64,000 nt of DNA from Letharia columbiana (taxonomy: Eukaryota > Ascomycota > Lecanoromycetes > Lecanorales > Parmeliaceae). The notes below the pieces were generated by a model. That model worked only from the letters and a program-made list of their open reading frames with translations, was not told the origin of the DNA and did no database searches. Location of the stretch: contig NW_023501040.1 in assembly GCF_014066305.1 (NCBI RefSeq), positions 744,001 through 808,000 on the forward strand, read 5' to 3'. The position numbers were made by a program, and so were the translations under genes. Shown piece after piece: positions 1 to 13,092 of this stretch. Within the stretch, counting starts at the first letter, position 1. Every line of letters starts with the position of its first letter.

Positions 1-102
1 TGCCCCTCGGCTTAAAATAGTAAACAATCTTCTTTCGAACCATCGACTATCTAAAAACCGAAAATCAGACTTGACACTCCACGCTCAATCACCACACCCA
101 TC

Positions 103-2763
103 ATGGCAGCAACAGACCAATCCCACAAACCTTCTCCTACCTCCCTCTTCCAAGTTTACCTCCGCCTGCGTCCTCCGCCGTCCCCCCTCGTCCAATTGAC
201 ACAACAATCCCTCTATCCGCTCCTTGCGCCCTCAGAACGCTATCTCACAGTCGAAGCCCCTGGTAAAGAATCGCAAGATGGAATGCCGACACACATCACG
301 ATCCATCCGCCCAGCGACTCCCGGAAGCGAGCAGTGGAGAAGTTTGCGTTTACGAAGGTGTTTGAAGAGCAGGCGGAGCAGATTGATATTTTCAGAGGGA
401 CGGGCGTGGTGCCGTTGATCGAGGGTGTGCTGGGAGAAGGCAGAGACGGGTTGCTTGCTACATTGGGGGTTACGGGGTCGGGGAAGGTTCGTTCATAGCA
501 CTGTCAATGCGCTTGGGAGGTTGGGTTTGGCTGATGTGTGGCCAGAGTCATACGATACTAGGATCGAAATCGCAGAGAGGGCTGACCCAACTATCTCTGG
601 ATCTCTTATACCGCTCCCTTGACACGCAGACGCTGCATTCAGCAAACCATCCGTCGTTGATCGCATCCCTAAATGCCACCGACGCCTCAGAAGCCCAAAT
701 CTTCTCTGCCTCAGGCTTCCTGGACAATGTATACGGAGACTGTCTGCAAGAGCCGTCCCGCTCGAGAGCCCCAACACCCATGATGGTAGGCAATCCTTCT
801 CGTTCGTCCCTCAAGGTCCCCCATTCTTCATTGAAGGTACATCATTCGACTGGTCCGAGAAGCCAGTGGTCGATCCTGAGTCTCGATGCTGGAACTCCTT
901 CTCCCGAAGAAACAGACAGCTCAGTTGTCAAAGAGGACAAGGCAGCGTCTGTACCCAATGCAGAGCAGACTCCCAATCATATGAGCAGCCTTCCGTCCCA
1001 GCTCTCTGTTTGGAAACTCCCAATCCCGAGGATGACAAGAAAGCAAGCTAAAGTGCGGTTTGGTGATAACCTACAGGACCCAGCCTTTACCCCTAGCGTG
1101 CCTAAACGCAAGCTTCCCCAACGACCTTCTGCGCTCCCACAGTTCCCAGACATCAGCGACCTCGCCTTTTCTGTCGAGCCGAATGCGGAATACGCGATCC
1201 TAGTCTCGATGTATGAGGTATACAACGACCGCATCTTTGATCTTTTGTCGGTGCCAAGCAATCAGAAAGACCTTCGTCGAAGACACTTGCTCTTCAAATC
1301 AACCGAAGCATCACCAGATCGGAAGGTGGTTGCTGGCCTGCGCAAGGTAGTGTGTGGGAGCTATGAAGAGGCGTTGATAGTGTTGGAGACGGGACTGATG
1401 GAGCGGAGGGTTGCTGGAACTGGAAGCAACAGCGTCAGCTCGAGGAGTCATGGCTTCTTCTGCGTCGAAGTGAAAAGGCGGCCAAGAGGTGGCTTGTCAA
1501 ACTCATGGACCGGCTCTCAGCTGACTGTCGTTGACCTGGCTGGATCCGAACGTGCTAGAAATGCAAAAACCGCAGGAGCAACGCTGGCAGAAGCTGGAAA
1601 GATCAATGAAAGCTTGATGTATCTCGGCCAATGTTTGCAGATGCAGAGCGACAGTAACGATGGTACAAAGGTAGGAAAGACTGTCTAAGTATGGGGATGA
1701 ATGTTAATTTTCGGTAGCCGACCCTGGTTCCTTTCCGCCAATGCAAGCTGACCGAGCTGCTCTTCTCCAATTCCTTCCCCTCCTCTTCTCATCACCACGC
1801 GACCCACACCACGCACCATAGAAACGCCCAGAAGGCCATCATGATCGTGACCGCTGATCCATTGAACGAGTTCAATGCTACCTCCCAAATCCTACGGTAT
1901 TCCGCTCTAGCCCGCGAAGTTACCGTTCCTCGCATACCATCGGTCTCCAGTACAATCCTTTCCAATACCACTGGCAGAACTCCTAGTGGTCAGACGTTGC
2001 CCCCCCGCTGCGCACACAGACGAGGCAGTAGTGGAGATGGCATTCTCAGAGATTGCTAGGCTGAATGAGGAGGTCGAGATACTGAATGTGAAATTGACGG
2101 AGCAAGAAGAGCGTAGGAGAGAAGCGGAAGAAAACTGGCAGAAGGCCGAAGAGAAGGCGGAACAGATTGAGATGGAGGTAAGGGAGGAATGCTGGGGTGA
2201 GATGGAGAGAAGAACCGCAGAGGAGAGGAGACGATGGATGGGGGCCTGGGGTGAAGAGGTAAGCTTGAGACCATACAAACGAGGTCGGAGAGCAATACTG
2301 ATCAGCAACATAGGCAGATCGAAATGACGAGCACCTTGATCGCAAATTGGAGATACTTACCCAGGGTATCCAAAGTGAGCCGACTTCTCCATGCTCTCCA
2401 CCATCGTACTGATCGTGCACAGTCCATGAAGATGCCATTGATCAAGACACACGCACTACCGAGCTGGAAAACGAGAATGAAGCTCTCCGTCGCAAGCTTG
2501 AAGCTCTTGAGCGTGATTTACAATGTCGATCTCCAACCAAAGCACCGCGAAAGCCTCAACTATCCAGTCCCAGCAAGGACTACGGACCCGCTGCGCTGGG
2601 AACAGCACTCTCCAAGTTCAATGGCATGAGCTTGATAGATGCAGCTGCGTACAAGGCACAGTCCCCTGGTAAAACGCCAGGGAAGAAGATGAGAAAGTTG
2701 ACAGCGAGGAAGTGGGACTTGATGGACGAGAATGAGATGGATGCTTTTGAAAACCACTACTGA
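103..2763 (+). CDS. Kinesin-like motor protein, probably kinesin-6 (MKLP/KIF20) type
   Basis: Microtubule motor ATPase. Exons read as 103-486, 546-1670, 1718-about 2258, 2314-2365 and 2423-2763. The P-loop GVTGSGKSHT is split by intron 1 (residues about 122-131). Then come YEVYNDRIFDLL, switch I SSRSH (about 425), switch II DLAGSE (about 457), INESL and VPFRQCKLTELL. A long Ser/Pro-rich insertion of about 160 residues sits between the P-loop and the YEVYND strand, as in kinesin-6 loop 6. The motor is followed by a charged coiled-coil segment (EIARLNEEVEIL onward) and a basic tail ending ENHY. One frame change is needed near 1950-2020: either a 70-bp intron 1950-2019 (790 aa) or one extra C in the C7 run at 2000-2006 (813 aa). 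Kinesin-6 motors act in spindle midzone and cytokinesis, which is inferred here from family only. The kinesin call is sure; the subfamily is likely. Confidence 0.9.
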
Positions 2764-3321
2764 GTATTAAGAATTGAATTCGTTAGAGGATGAAATTGGA
2801 GTTGAGAATGCTCTGGAGCTTTGGAACCCGGCCTCGAAGACACCACCAGAAAGAGTACTCGAATACCTTGATTTGGTTTTCTTGTTTGTCGATACGATGA
2901 AATGACATATTATATTCGGAGAGAAAGTGGACAGGGATGCAAAAGGGATGGGGCGAGCTCGGGACGTTGGATAATGAAGGCCGAAAGAGCTCTTCCCCCA
3001 CGCGCATAGTGCCACGAGTGGGGGGATTAAGATGAAAAAGGGTTGAATTAATCAATCAATAGAGTAATAAAATATTACTATAAAAGTCAATACCACGTTT
3101 TCTACAAATTCTTCACTGCAATACCATCCATAGCAGCATTTTCGTCATACACGAAAACAAATCACCCGCCAGCTCCGGCCAGCTCTCACTACCTCGTCAT
3201 TCTTCCTACCTACGACAACAACATCATCCAGTAGCGCTTCACAATTCCATACCTCTACAACCTCAGACACTTTCATTGCACAGCTTGGTGCACCATCGAT
3301 TATCCATTCCGCCCCCACACA
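2764..3321. other. Intergenic: kinesin 3' side and promoter/leader of the SDR gene
   Basis: No reading frame here looks coding. The last 200 bases before 3322 are rich in C and T with short A tracts, typical of a filamentous-fungal promoter and 5' leader. The stretch around 3050-3090 is AT-rich and could hold the kinesin polyadenylation signals. Confidence 0.5.
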
Positions 3322-4577
<1,256 letters not shown>

Positions 4578-5547
4578 GGACATGGATGATACCCTGCCGA
4601 GCGTGCAAATTTGAGCCAAGTGTTCGACGGGCAGTTGCGCCGCTTCAATTCAAGTCCTGCAATGGTTCCTTTCACGCGAATAATTTACGTCCGGCGTCTG
4701 GGTTTTCTGCGCACACTTAGCGTCATTGCAAACGCGATAGAGGTGGTTGGCGCAATCGCTGGGCTTTCGGCTTACCTACCGTGCAAAGGATGGTGGGGAA
4801 CGAGGGCCTGAGGCTGGCGCGATACATAGATGAAAGCAATGCAATGAATGCTGCAAATTGATTCGACAGTCCAGATCTGTCACTGATGCTGCGGTGAAAC
4901 GCCATTCCTAAGCAATTCGTACCGAGTCCTTTTTGCTTGTTCAGATGGCACGGAGAATAGTCACATGGTTATTTAATCGTTGACAAAGCACAGAACTCGC
5001 GTTGATAAAGATGCAATCAATCCGTCGCTCCTGCAAGTACTAATCCGACTCCCAACAATTCCAACCTCATCCAAAAGCATTTCCCTATTTCCATTCCCCG
5101 GCTAAACTGCCTCTTCCCTCTCTCCGCTCCCGCCCAACCTGAGCACGCTTCTTCCGATACCGGGCGACGGGAATAGCGTCGTCGATGCGAATGGGACACG
5201 GTGGACTTTGGGTGAAGCGCCAAAGGGGGAGGTTGCGCAGATATGGGGGGGGGGGTCTCTAGTGATGGGTCACCGTGCTTTTGGGATAGGGGCAGGGCGT
5301 TCGTTGGTGTCACTCGGTCGTCGTGATCATTATTGGGGTTTTAATCAGAGTGAGACCTTTGATGTTGTTGAGCGATGGTTTCACCATGGCTTGGTCCTTT
5401 CGGAAAGAGATAATCCTCGTGTTACAGGCGTTTTACCCGTCCTACACTCCAGCGCCTCCGGTGCTAGATGGCTTTTGCCCAGTGTATCCGTGCCGGTATT
5501 CCAACAGGATTGACTATGTCCGAGAAAACGTAAGATCGTAGGATGAA
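4578..5547. other. Intergenic between convergent SDR and pseudo-protease genes
   Basis: No frame on either strand shows a supportable gene. The stretch contains an 11-base G homopolymer at about 5245-5255. The short ORFs here (for example 5017-5313 on the minus strand) are Pro/Ser-rich and lack start context, splice partners or recognisable motifs. Confidence 0.4.
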
Positions 5548-8043
5548 TCAGAAATACTCCCCTGGTGGTCTCGGCGGTCCACTGTTCGGTGCGCGCTCAT
5601 TCGGTGGAGTAGCTCTTGGCGTACCAGCGCTCGATGTACTCCCTAGCCGTTTGTTTCCTTCACTGCCCCCTTCAGTCGGCGAGGATAGCTCCCTGGATGT
5701 AGGATTCCGGGGTGATAGATTACCGCCGTAGCCCCGACGCCATCTGTCAGGATCGCTTTCGTCGCTAGACGACAGATTCGTTGGTGTTGTCCTCCTTGAT
5801 GCGCTGTCTGCGAATTCCCCACCGCTCCCCTGTCGTTCCCTGCTCTGGCTTTGCGGCGACACCTGACTTGGATTGAGACCCCTGGACGTGTGCATTGATC
5901 TGTGGGGACTCCGAGTATTTCCCTGGCTGTCCTCATCCGGTGAAGAAATGTCGCTTCCAGAACGAGGTAATCGCGGAACATCCATCTGCCGTCTGCTCCA
6001 CGACGCCGCGCCAGGTTGTCTTTCAGGTGAATGTGGCGAGCTGATGGGAGAGGGTCGATCACTGCCGCTGAGAGGGGATGGCAATTCGTAAAGGCCATGA
6101 TCACCGGCGTACATTTCAACTGGGGCGAAAGTAGGCACCGGCATCTCTGCTCTGGGAGTCCCTTTGCTTCCTTCCATCTCCCAACCACCTCTACTTCCTT
6201 CAGCTTCGGCTCTTAACACGCCCTCACTTCCTGGGGCTTCAGCTCGCAACACGCCTCCGCTTCCCGGAGCTTCGGCTCGCATAACGCCCGCGTCCCCTTC
6301 CATTTCGGATTTTAGCTTCGCAACCATTACTAGGTCCGGATTGCTGCCCTCCATTTCCGATCCTTTCCTCATGTCCATCCCTAAATCGGGTTTACTGCCG
6401 TTCATTTCCTCTCCGAATTTGTAATCGTATGGTGGCTCTTCGAAGGGAGCCTTGCTGGCTGGCGTGGCATCCATTTCTGCTTTGTGGAAAGGGGTCATTT
6501 CATCACCTTCCATTTCCCCTTTTTCCACCTTCCTCCTCTTGCTTCGGTGCTTGATAATATAAAAGGCTGCAATTGCGGCGACGATGATTAGGGCGACAAC
6601 AGCGACTATTATGCCAACTATGGCGCCAGTGGAGATTTTGTGAGAGGGCTTTATGATTTTGGTTATCTTCGACGTTGTAGCGTTGGAGGCTGCGGCAATG
6701 GGTATGATTTGGGATGGGGCGTTTGATACCCAGCTATTCTGGGAGACGGAGAAATTGTTTTGTTCATAGTTGACAATGAGGTATCTATCAATGTAAGTAC
6801 TTTTTCAATGAACAATATGTTTCATGACTTACGCTTCTTGAAGGAATGTTCGTCCCAGTGTATACTGAGTAGAATTGGCTGCTTGACGTAGAGGAAAGTA
6901 ATATTGAGTGGTATCGACAAATGGAGCACTGATATTGAGGTCAAAGCTGGCGTATGGAAATGTGATGTTTACCGTGGAACCGCCATTGACGTCGTTGCCG
7001 ATTATGAATGAGACACTGGCATTCTGCTTTTTCAATTGGCTATGAAGGGTGTCGTTCACGAGGTATCGTTCAATCGTGCTGTTCCATTCAATGCCAAACG
7101 AATCTTCAAAAGCCTGGCAGGCTTCTATAGGCAGCCAAATGTGTGGTACCGAAGAATCGATGAATGTTAACAGGCCTGTGGATAACAGCGGGTCATTTGT
7201 TGTTGTCGCATCACTGAAAGTAATGGACTGCAACCCCACAACTACGTCTCGTGATATATCAGCTGCCATTGTGAAAGGAACATCGTTCGGCGTGAACTTT
7301 GAAGCATCATAACCCCCCAAGGTGAGGGTCCCATCGGGCTTGTTCGGACCTGTCAATTGTCAATTACGAAAGTCATTGAATGCAGCCGGGCTAGTCATAC
7401 GATATTGCGCTCCAGCCGAATAAGCAAAAGACAGGCTCGGAATTTTACTATGTGCCTTTAAAGAAGACAAATAGCTGGCATGCGGGTCGTCGAATGCAGT
7501 AAAATTTGTAGGGTAGTCGGTGACACCAAGGAATCCCACGTCATAGTCTTTAGTGGCCAGTGCAGCAATGACCTGGCCATCCAAATCGTCGCTCGTATCT
7601 CCTGCTGCCCCTAAACCTAGAGTGTCAAAGCCAAAGTCGCCGCTGTCATATTCATCAAGGTAGTCCTGTATGTTCTGCTCCAAGCCTAGGCCGTAAAGGC
7701 CTTGGTCTTTCCATGTACTCGAAGCATTTATGTTGACAAGCCCGCCTCGAGTTTGCGGACATGTCGACGGATCCGTACCGATGCATCCTCCTTCTGTTTT
7801 GTTCGCTGAAATGACCCAACTTTGCCCTAAGGCGGTGGAAACAAGGACTCTGGCAGTCTGCGCAGGAGTGCCGACGTGGATATTGAAAGTGGCCCAGGGA
7901 CCGTCATTGCCATCCCTATAAAGTTCGCAAATGTCTCAGTAACAGGTCGTTTAATGTCGGTGGCTATGCTGGGAAACCACTCACCACTTCCCGCTTGGAG
8001 GAACGACGATCGGGGCGGCTGTAGCGTTTGTGGTGTTGGACAT
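5548..8043 (-). CDS. Membrane-anchored pepsin-fold protein with degenerate first active site (pseudo-aspartyl protease)
   Basis: Peptidase A1 fold, 775 aa. Exons in transcript order 8043-7985, 7915-7401, 7349-6833 and 6784-5548. The N-terminal lobe has the strand of the first catalytic loop but reads VLVSTALGQSWVI: the DTG aspartate is Ser46 and the glycine is Ala48. The C-terminal lobe keeps Asp256 in FIDSSVPHIWLP (DSS instead of DTG/DSG). Many NxS/T sites indicate an extracellular lobe. A transmembrane helix spans about 417-441, followed by basic KHRSKRRK and a cytosolic tail of about 330 residues rich in Ser/Pro/Glu, with three tandem about 11-residue repeats of the type LRAEAPGSEG. Catalysis is unlikely; an adhesion or sensing role is a guess. 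No clear signal peptide follows the chosen Met, so an upstream exon may be missing. Confidence 0.8.
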
Positions 8044-8863
8044 GACGTTCCTCGCAGTATTTCATCGTATTCGAGGTTAGCAGAGCATAAGGTCAATCAG
8101 CATTTGGGATGCCGGTATACATGATTGTGAATATTTACAACAGCGAGAGGTGCGCAAGGCGACGTGCGCATTTTGAATAAAGTCATCTGCATCCCTCGCA
8201 GGATGCACAGAATAACATCTACGGTAGGCCCCTGACTAGATCAACGGTGCGGCTGACGAGGGTGAGCTCCCAAGCTGACGTTTCAACGATTTTTAGCTTG
8301 CATCCAATCGAGCCATTGTATTCCCTAGATTATTGACAGGGTCGCAATTATCTACACGGTACGAAAAATTGCGGTACAAACAGTAGAAGTTTAAATTTTC
8401 ACTCAACTATACTAACTTTTTAGTTATCCTTTTTTCTGTTTTTCCGAGCCATTGTTTCGCTAGGGTCTATCTTTAGACGAACTGTTACATTGCGCTTAAA
8501 TGAAAAGTCTCTTTTTTATTGTCGATTTGGGTTGGGGGTTTGAAAATGGCTCGGATGGTAGGGAAAGTGGGTAGACTTGTGAGGATAATCCTTTCGTCTG
8601 GGTGGTTGCACACCATAGGCTGTCGCCCTGCGTAGCGACTCTGTGTATAGGTATTCGATGTGAGAGACTTCCTTCTTGATGGAGGCTAGGCTAGGATAGA
8701 AGACCTTTTGTGAAACATTGGGAGACTTGATTGTATTTCAAGGGAGTCTGCATGGACATCGAGGCCACCATACGCCCGCTAATGTATTGCAGTATTCGTA
8801 TATCATGATCCCCCACTGCCACATTACCCGTGATCCCTTGCTGCCTGTGCGTGGCACCTCTGA
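8044..8863. other. Intergenic, 5' side of the pseudo-protease and 3' side of the E2 gene
   Basis: No coding frame is supportable. The segment 8340-8530 is AT-rich with T runs. An additional 5' exon carrying a signal peptide for the pseudo-protease could lie here, but I could not identify one with good splice sites. Confidence 0.4.
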
Positions 8864-9449
8864 TCACTTCTTCGCATATTGCTTGGTCCATGCTTTTGCA
8901 TTCTTGACAAACTCCTTCTTGTTCTCCTTGTATTCCCTCGCAATACCTCCCTCCACAGCATCATCAGGCTGAGGCTCCGAGAGCAGACCTTGAGCAAAGC
9001 TAAGCACGGCATCAATCTTCGACGAAGGCTTCCACTCGTCCGCACGTAGCATCCCTAGACACATGCTACCCTTGTCATCATTGGTGACATTTGGATGGTA
9101 GATCTTTGTCTTGAAGCTCAGGGTAGGAGGCTTGAACGGGTACTCCATGGGAAGGCTGAGATGCAGGTTGAAGACCCCGCCCTGTGGATTATCAGTGAAG
9201 CCTTCTCGGGTTGAGTGGCAGTGAATCGGAAATTGGGAAGGAAAGCGGCATACTTCATAAGGCGAGCCTTTGGGACCGTCAATGAGTATCTGCCACTGGT
9301 GTATGTCTGCCTCGGAGGGTAGGCTAATCCTCATACCATCTAGAGGTTTTTTCTGTATATCGGCATACTCCTGAGGTGATCGTTAGCTTGCTCAAGTGCG
9401 TTTTCTCAGCCAGACCGACTTTTGTGATACGTTTCTGTGCTGTTGCCAT
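8864..9449 (-). CDS. Ubiquitin-conjugating enzyme E2, UbcH7/UBE2L3-like
   Basis: E2 enzyme of 154 aa that carries ubiquitin from E1 to an E3. Exons in transcript order 9449-9420, 9370-9254 and 9181-8864; introns are 49 and 72 bp. The UBC fold is complete: N-terminal helix from MATAQKRITKEY, the YEGGVF strand, YPFKPP, the HPN motif at 78-80 and catalytic Cys90 in GSMCLGML. After the active site the run DEWKPSSKIDAV and the C-terminal helices (KEFVKNAKAWTKQY) resemble human UBE2L3 (ENWKPATKTDQV..KKFCKNAEEFTKKY) more than the UBC4/5 class. UBE2L3 works only with HECT and RBR ligases by cysteine transfer; extending this to the present protein is inference. The length equals a minimal E2. Confidence 0.9.
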
Positions 9450-10391
9450 GGCTGTTGGTCCACCGTTGAATAATGGCTTGAGCAGGTCACTGTTGATGTA
9501 GACAGCTCGCCGAGAGACTTGGCTGTTTCAAGTGGGTAGTAACAAAGAAATTGCTGCGATGTATGTCTCTGAGTTAGTTCTCACAATCACCGGATTCATT
9601 GTTGTCGAAGGCCCCGCATATTTCTGAACGGTACACACAAGAAACTTCAAAGCGCGGAGCTCGAATGCCAAGCCAAGAATTACACTACATTAAGGCGCCA
9701 GCCTGCCCCGCCACTCTTCCTCGACTTCATACGCCCCCCTAAAGGTTACCTGACAATACGTCTATTCTTCAATCCACCTCCTGCCTTTCGGGCTTACCCC
9801 TTTAGGCTAAAAATTAATCCTTCTGTAAATATTTTTGCCCTCGGTGTGTTGTAATTAAGCGCCGGATACAATGATAAAGTAAGGTAGTACCAGAAACCTC
9901 CACATTATTATACAGTAGAGAACCCTCTGTCTTCTAGCTATTTACATGTACATTCACAGCATGAAAAAATGTTTAAGGAGGTTCACTGGCTACGGTGGTG
10001 CCAAGATATTGCAAATCTGCCCACGGAACCTACTGGTTAACGGATAATAAGAGCTCTATCTACTTCATGTATATGCATGCAGTCTAGACCGGATCATGTC
10101 TTGGCACTATGTTTGTATCAAGCAAAGGAAGGAGACCGCTGAGCGATGACATGGAATAAACAATATGCAGACTATGAATGAACAAGGAATATTCCCTGTT
10201 GTGTTGGTCCATTCATCAAGTAATTAAGGCAACACTCAACAATCGTGAAAAGGTGGAAAGCAGAAGAGATATCCTTCTGTGAACCTGACTTGGCCGACAG
10301 CGTTTGCTCAACCCTGCATACACTCCTGAACCTTACCACTGTACCCGCCCTTATTTCTATACTCTTCAATACACTTAGGTTGGTCCAAATC
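9450..10391. other. Divergent intergenic region between E2 and 2EXR-like genes
   Basis: About 940 bp serving two divergent promoters. No ORF or RNA gene recognised. An in-frame upstream extension of the following gene (from 10245) exists but lacks domain content. Confidence 0.4.
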
Positions 10392-11702
10392 ATGGCATCC
10401 CCTTCACGAACCCATCCGTTCGGTCTCCTGCCCGCTCAGATACGTTGGAGGATATACGGTCTCCAGGTTCCCGAGAGGCTAGAGTTCGTGAAGTTCAGCA
10501 AGTCCAAAAAGTCTACGCAGCCTGCGGAATTGATACCACCTTTCATGCAGCTGATGCAGCAATTCCCTCATCTCGCTCGTGAAATGAGACTCCGGCTGTT
10601 CTCGCAACCGCAATTCGCATTCGTCTCCAGTATCCGAAACGGGCAATACTCTCATGGCTGTCAGCTCGCTTTAGAGTTCCTCCAGTCCATTCAACCGGCA
10701 GAAATTGGTTGCATCCGGAAGATCTGCTGTGACCTCGAGTGGACGACTAGAGCGGAGTACGCCGACTCGTTCTTCGAGATGCTAGCAAGATTAGCTACAA
10801 ACCCTACGAGAGACATCAAGGATCTAGATTTCGAAGTGAAGCCAGCGCCAGAGGTCAAGCGCCCCAACAGAGGCGTCTCAACTCCCTCCTTCGCCTTTAC
10901 TCTGCACGGGCTCCTCGGACTTGAGATCATCATATTTGTGTCAGGAACGGGCCGTCTGCCAGACCCTGTTGCTTGTGTCTCGCAGATCAATGAATTCATA
11001 CAACAACGTCGCGAGGGACGCTTAACGGTCAACTTCCTTGAGCAATTGCCACCTGAGCTGAGAGTTATGGTGTATCGCCGCTTGCCACTTCCGCCGCATC
11101 ATGTCATTGGGCCACTGAATGCGAACATGCCCATGAGCTGCTTGCATCTACTTCAGGTCAATCGTCGGATGAAGGAGGAACTCGTTCCAATTCTTTACGG
11201 AGACTGCGTCTTCGAGTTGCGCGCCACATCGAGCTGGCGTCACGCGAGAAAAGAGGATCCTCTCATCTCTGACCAAGCCCGCTGGATATCTGCATTCCTA
11301 CGCAACGCCCATGTGACGCTCATCAAGAGGGTGAAAATAGTCCTCAAAACCCACGGTGTTCAAGCCGGCAATTACACGCCACCAATCAACACCATCATCG
11401 GTGAGTTGCGCCGTCGGTGCACCTTTCAGATTCAGGATACATACGAAGCACATGCCATTCAAGGGATTCCGATCACCTCAAACGAGTGGAACTCTGGCAT
11501 CGGAAAGCGTTGTTTCCAGGTCAAGCTCGTGACACGGCGTGGCACCGAGCTGGTCGTAGAGATACGGGCAGAATGGGACAATCAGAGACAATTCGGCCTG
11601 GTGAAAGATTCACAGGAGCACGTGATACGGACCATCTACAGCAGGAGCGTGAATGGCATGCGGTCCAAGCTGGATGATAGCGGAATTGTCTTTGATGCTT
11701 GA
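10392..11702 (+). CDS. Intronless 2EXR/F-box-like fungal protein
   Basis: Single-exon ORF, 436 aa from the Met of MASPSRTHPFGLLPAQIR. Two copies of the short helix motif seen in fungal F-box-like 2EXR proteins are visible: FGLLPAQIRWRIYGLQ near residues 9-24 and LEQLPPELRVMVYRRL near 216-231. The second is followed by the usual HLLQVNRRMKEELVPILYGDCVFEL (conventionally SLLRVNKQIRAEALPILY) core. Such proteins are numerous in Pezizomycotina and are thought to be substrate adaptors or folded scaffolds; no partner can be named. An in-frame upstream Met at 10245 would add 49 residues without domain support, so I chose the internal start. Confidence 0.75.
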   Translation: MASPSRTHPFGLLPAQIRWRIYGLQVPERLEFVKFSKSKKSTQPAELIPPFMQLMQQFPHLAREMRLRLFSQPQFAFVSSIRNGQYSHGCQLALEFLQSIQPAEIGCIRKICCDLEWTTRAEYADSFFEMLARLATNPTRDIKDLDFEVKPAPEVKRPNRGVSTPSFAFTLHGLLGLEIIIFVSGTGRLPDPVACVSQINEFIQQRREGRLTVNFLEQLPPELRVMVYRRLPLPPHHVIGPLNANMPMSCLHLLQVNRRMKEELVPILYGDCVFELRATSSWRHARKEDPLISDQARWISAFLRNAHVTLIKRVKIVLKTHGVQAGNYTPPINTIIGELRRRCTFQIQDTYEAHAIQGIPITSNEWNSGIGKRCFQVKLVTRRGTELVVEIRAEWDNQRQFGLVKDSQEHVIRTIYSRSVNGMRSKLDDSGIVFDA

Positions 11703-11851
11703 GCTTTCCATCATATCCGCTGTTCGAGGTTCATGTGAGCACCTTAGAGACGAAAGGTAAAGACAAGCAAGGAGCACTGTACGAGCCTTGATGTAGATGT
11801 ACCAGGAGGTTGTCATGGGAATCAATCTTAATGCAGCTCAATCTTCATGAA

Positions 11852-12419
11852 TTATTCCCTCTGCAGAACGACCATGACTCCCATAAGTCCCAGCAATACC
11901 GTCTTCAGCCAAGGATGCTCCGACAGCAATATTGTCACGTATCCCACAAAAGGTACATAACCAATCACGCTTCCAATGATGTCCGTAGACCTTGTCAAAT
12001 AATCCTGCCCCCTTGCATAAAGCTCCGTATCGTCCGCCAAATTGTTGTCTCCTTTCGTGAGTAATTGCAATGGCTCATCTCTGTATACGATCAGTCTCTC
12101 CTTGGAGTCCCCTGAGACCACGTTTAACTCACCCTCCCCCATATCTCCTCACCACTCTATGCACGATCGGTATGTCCTTCCCCTTCACATTGTAGACCAC
12201 GATCTCCCCAACCTGCGTATCCTGCCCTCGATTCCATAGAAATAGCAGGTCTCCTCTTTGAAATGCAGGCTCCATGCTACCAGAAAGAACGACGACGATG
12301 GGAGACGGGGAATCTGTGGCGACGGATAGACCCTTCCATAGCATGAACGCTGTTGAGAGGACCAGAGCGAAATTGAGGAGCTGGGTGAGGAGTTGACGGG
12401 GTTGAAGGCCGCCGAGCAT
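11852..12419 (-). CDS. SEC11: Signal peptidase complex catalytic subunit Sec11
   Basis: ER signal peptidase I catalytic subunit, 171 aa, cleaving signal peptides of secretory and membrane proteins on the lumenal side. Two exons in transcript order, 12419-12133 and 12080-11852, with a 52-bp intron GTGAGT..ACAG. An N-terminal membrane anchor covers about 13-32. Catalytic Ser48 lies in SGSMEP, His87 in PIVHRVV, and the Asp box is KGDNN..ADD (107-113). LYARGQDYL and the C-terminal [20 protein letters not shown] are characteristic of Sec11. The intron falls within the RRYGGGDEPL loop. Length matches the family (about 165-175 aa). This is a single-copy essential gene in fungi. Confidence 0.95.
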
Positions 12420-13092
12420 TGCGGCGGTTGGTGAGAGAGCGATTGGGGGAACGCGATGAGAGATTCCGTTGGCGTAGAGCTGGAGCTGTAGGCCTGGGTC
12501 TATGAGCGAGCCATTGAAACAGTGACGATACCTACTTTTGCTGCTGTCTTCAAGTTGATTAAGCTCTACTCTAGAGCTTTGGAAACGTTGCAGGAGTTTG
12601 CCCTCCAAGGCTGAAAGTGCTTGGCGCCAAGCCATCATCTCTTGGTGTCATGCTGCCGTTCACAGTCGTATTGGACAACAAAAACCACAGGGGTTCTACT
12701 ACATTCGGACTCCGAAATAACACCGATCTATGCCTAGACAGCACCTTCGGTATCGGTTGACAACCCTCGAATATGGCCTCGAACCAGAGTAAGACACAAC
12801 TACGACGGAGATACGATGAAGATGCAAGTAAGACGGAGATGCGCTGAAGTAACCTTCGCCATGCGGATCGCTCCTTCCAGCAGAAGAGGACGCGATGCAC
12901 TTGCTGCATTATAGTCATTGCTTTCCCTTCTATCTGATGTCTTCCGCCACAACATTGTTTCTCTTATGGTCAACATCCTTCCGAGTACCTTTGCACCTAG
13001 CAGCTTCTCCATCCTTCTACTTTGTGCATCATTCTGATTTCCTAGCTTCTTTGTTTGACCTGCGCAGCCGCAGCCTCCAAGACTGTACCACC
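12420..13092. other. Divergent promoter region, SEC11 / membrane protein
   Basis: Reading frames cross this region on both strands but carry no motif, and the one leading into 13093 lacks a supported upstream start. Treated as shared upstream DNA of the two divergent genes. Confidence 0.45.

Noticed and set aside
5017..5313. 98-codon minus-strand ORF
   Set aside because: Pro/Ser/Arg composition, no motif, in an intergenic region with a G11 run. Probably chance.
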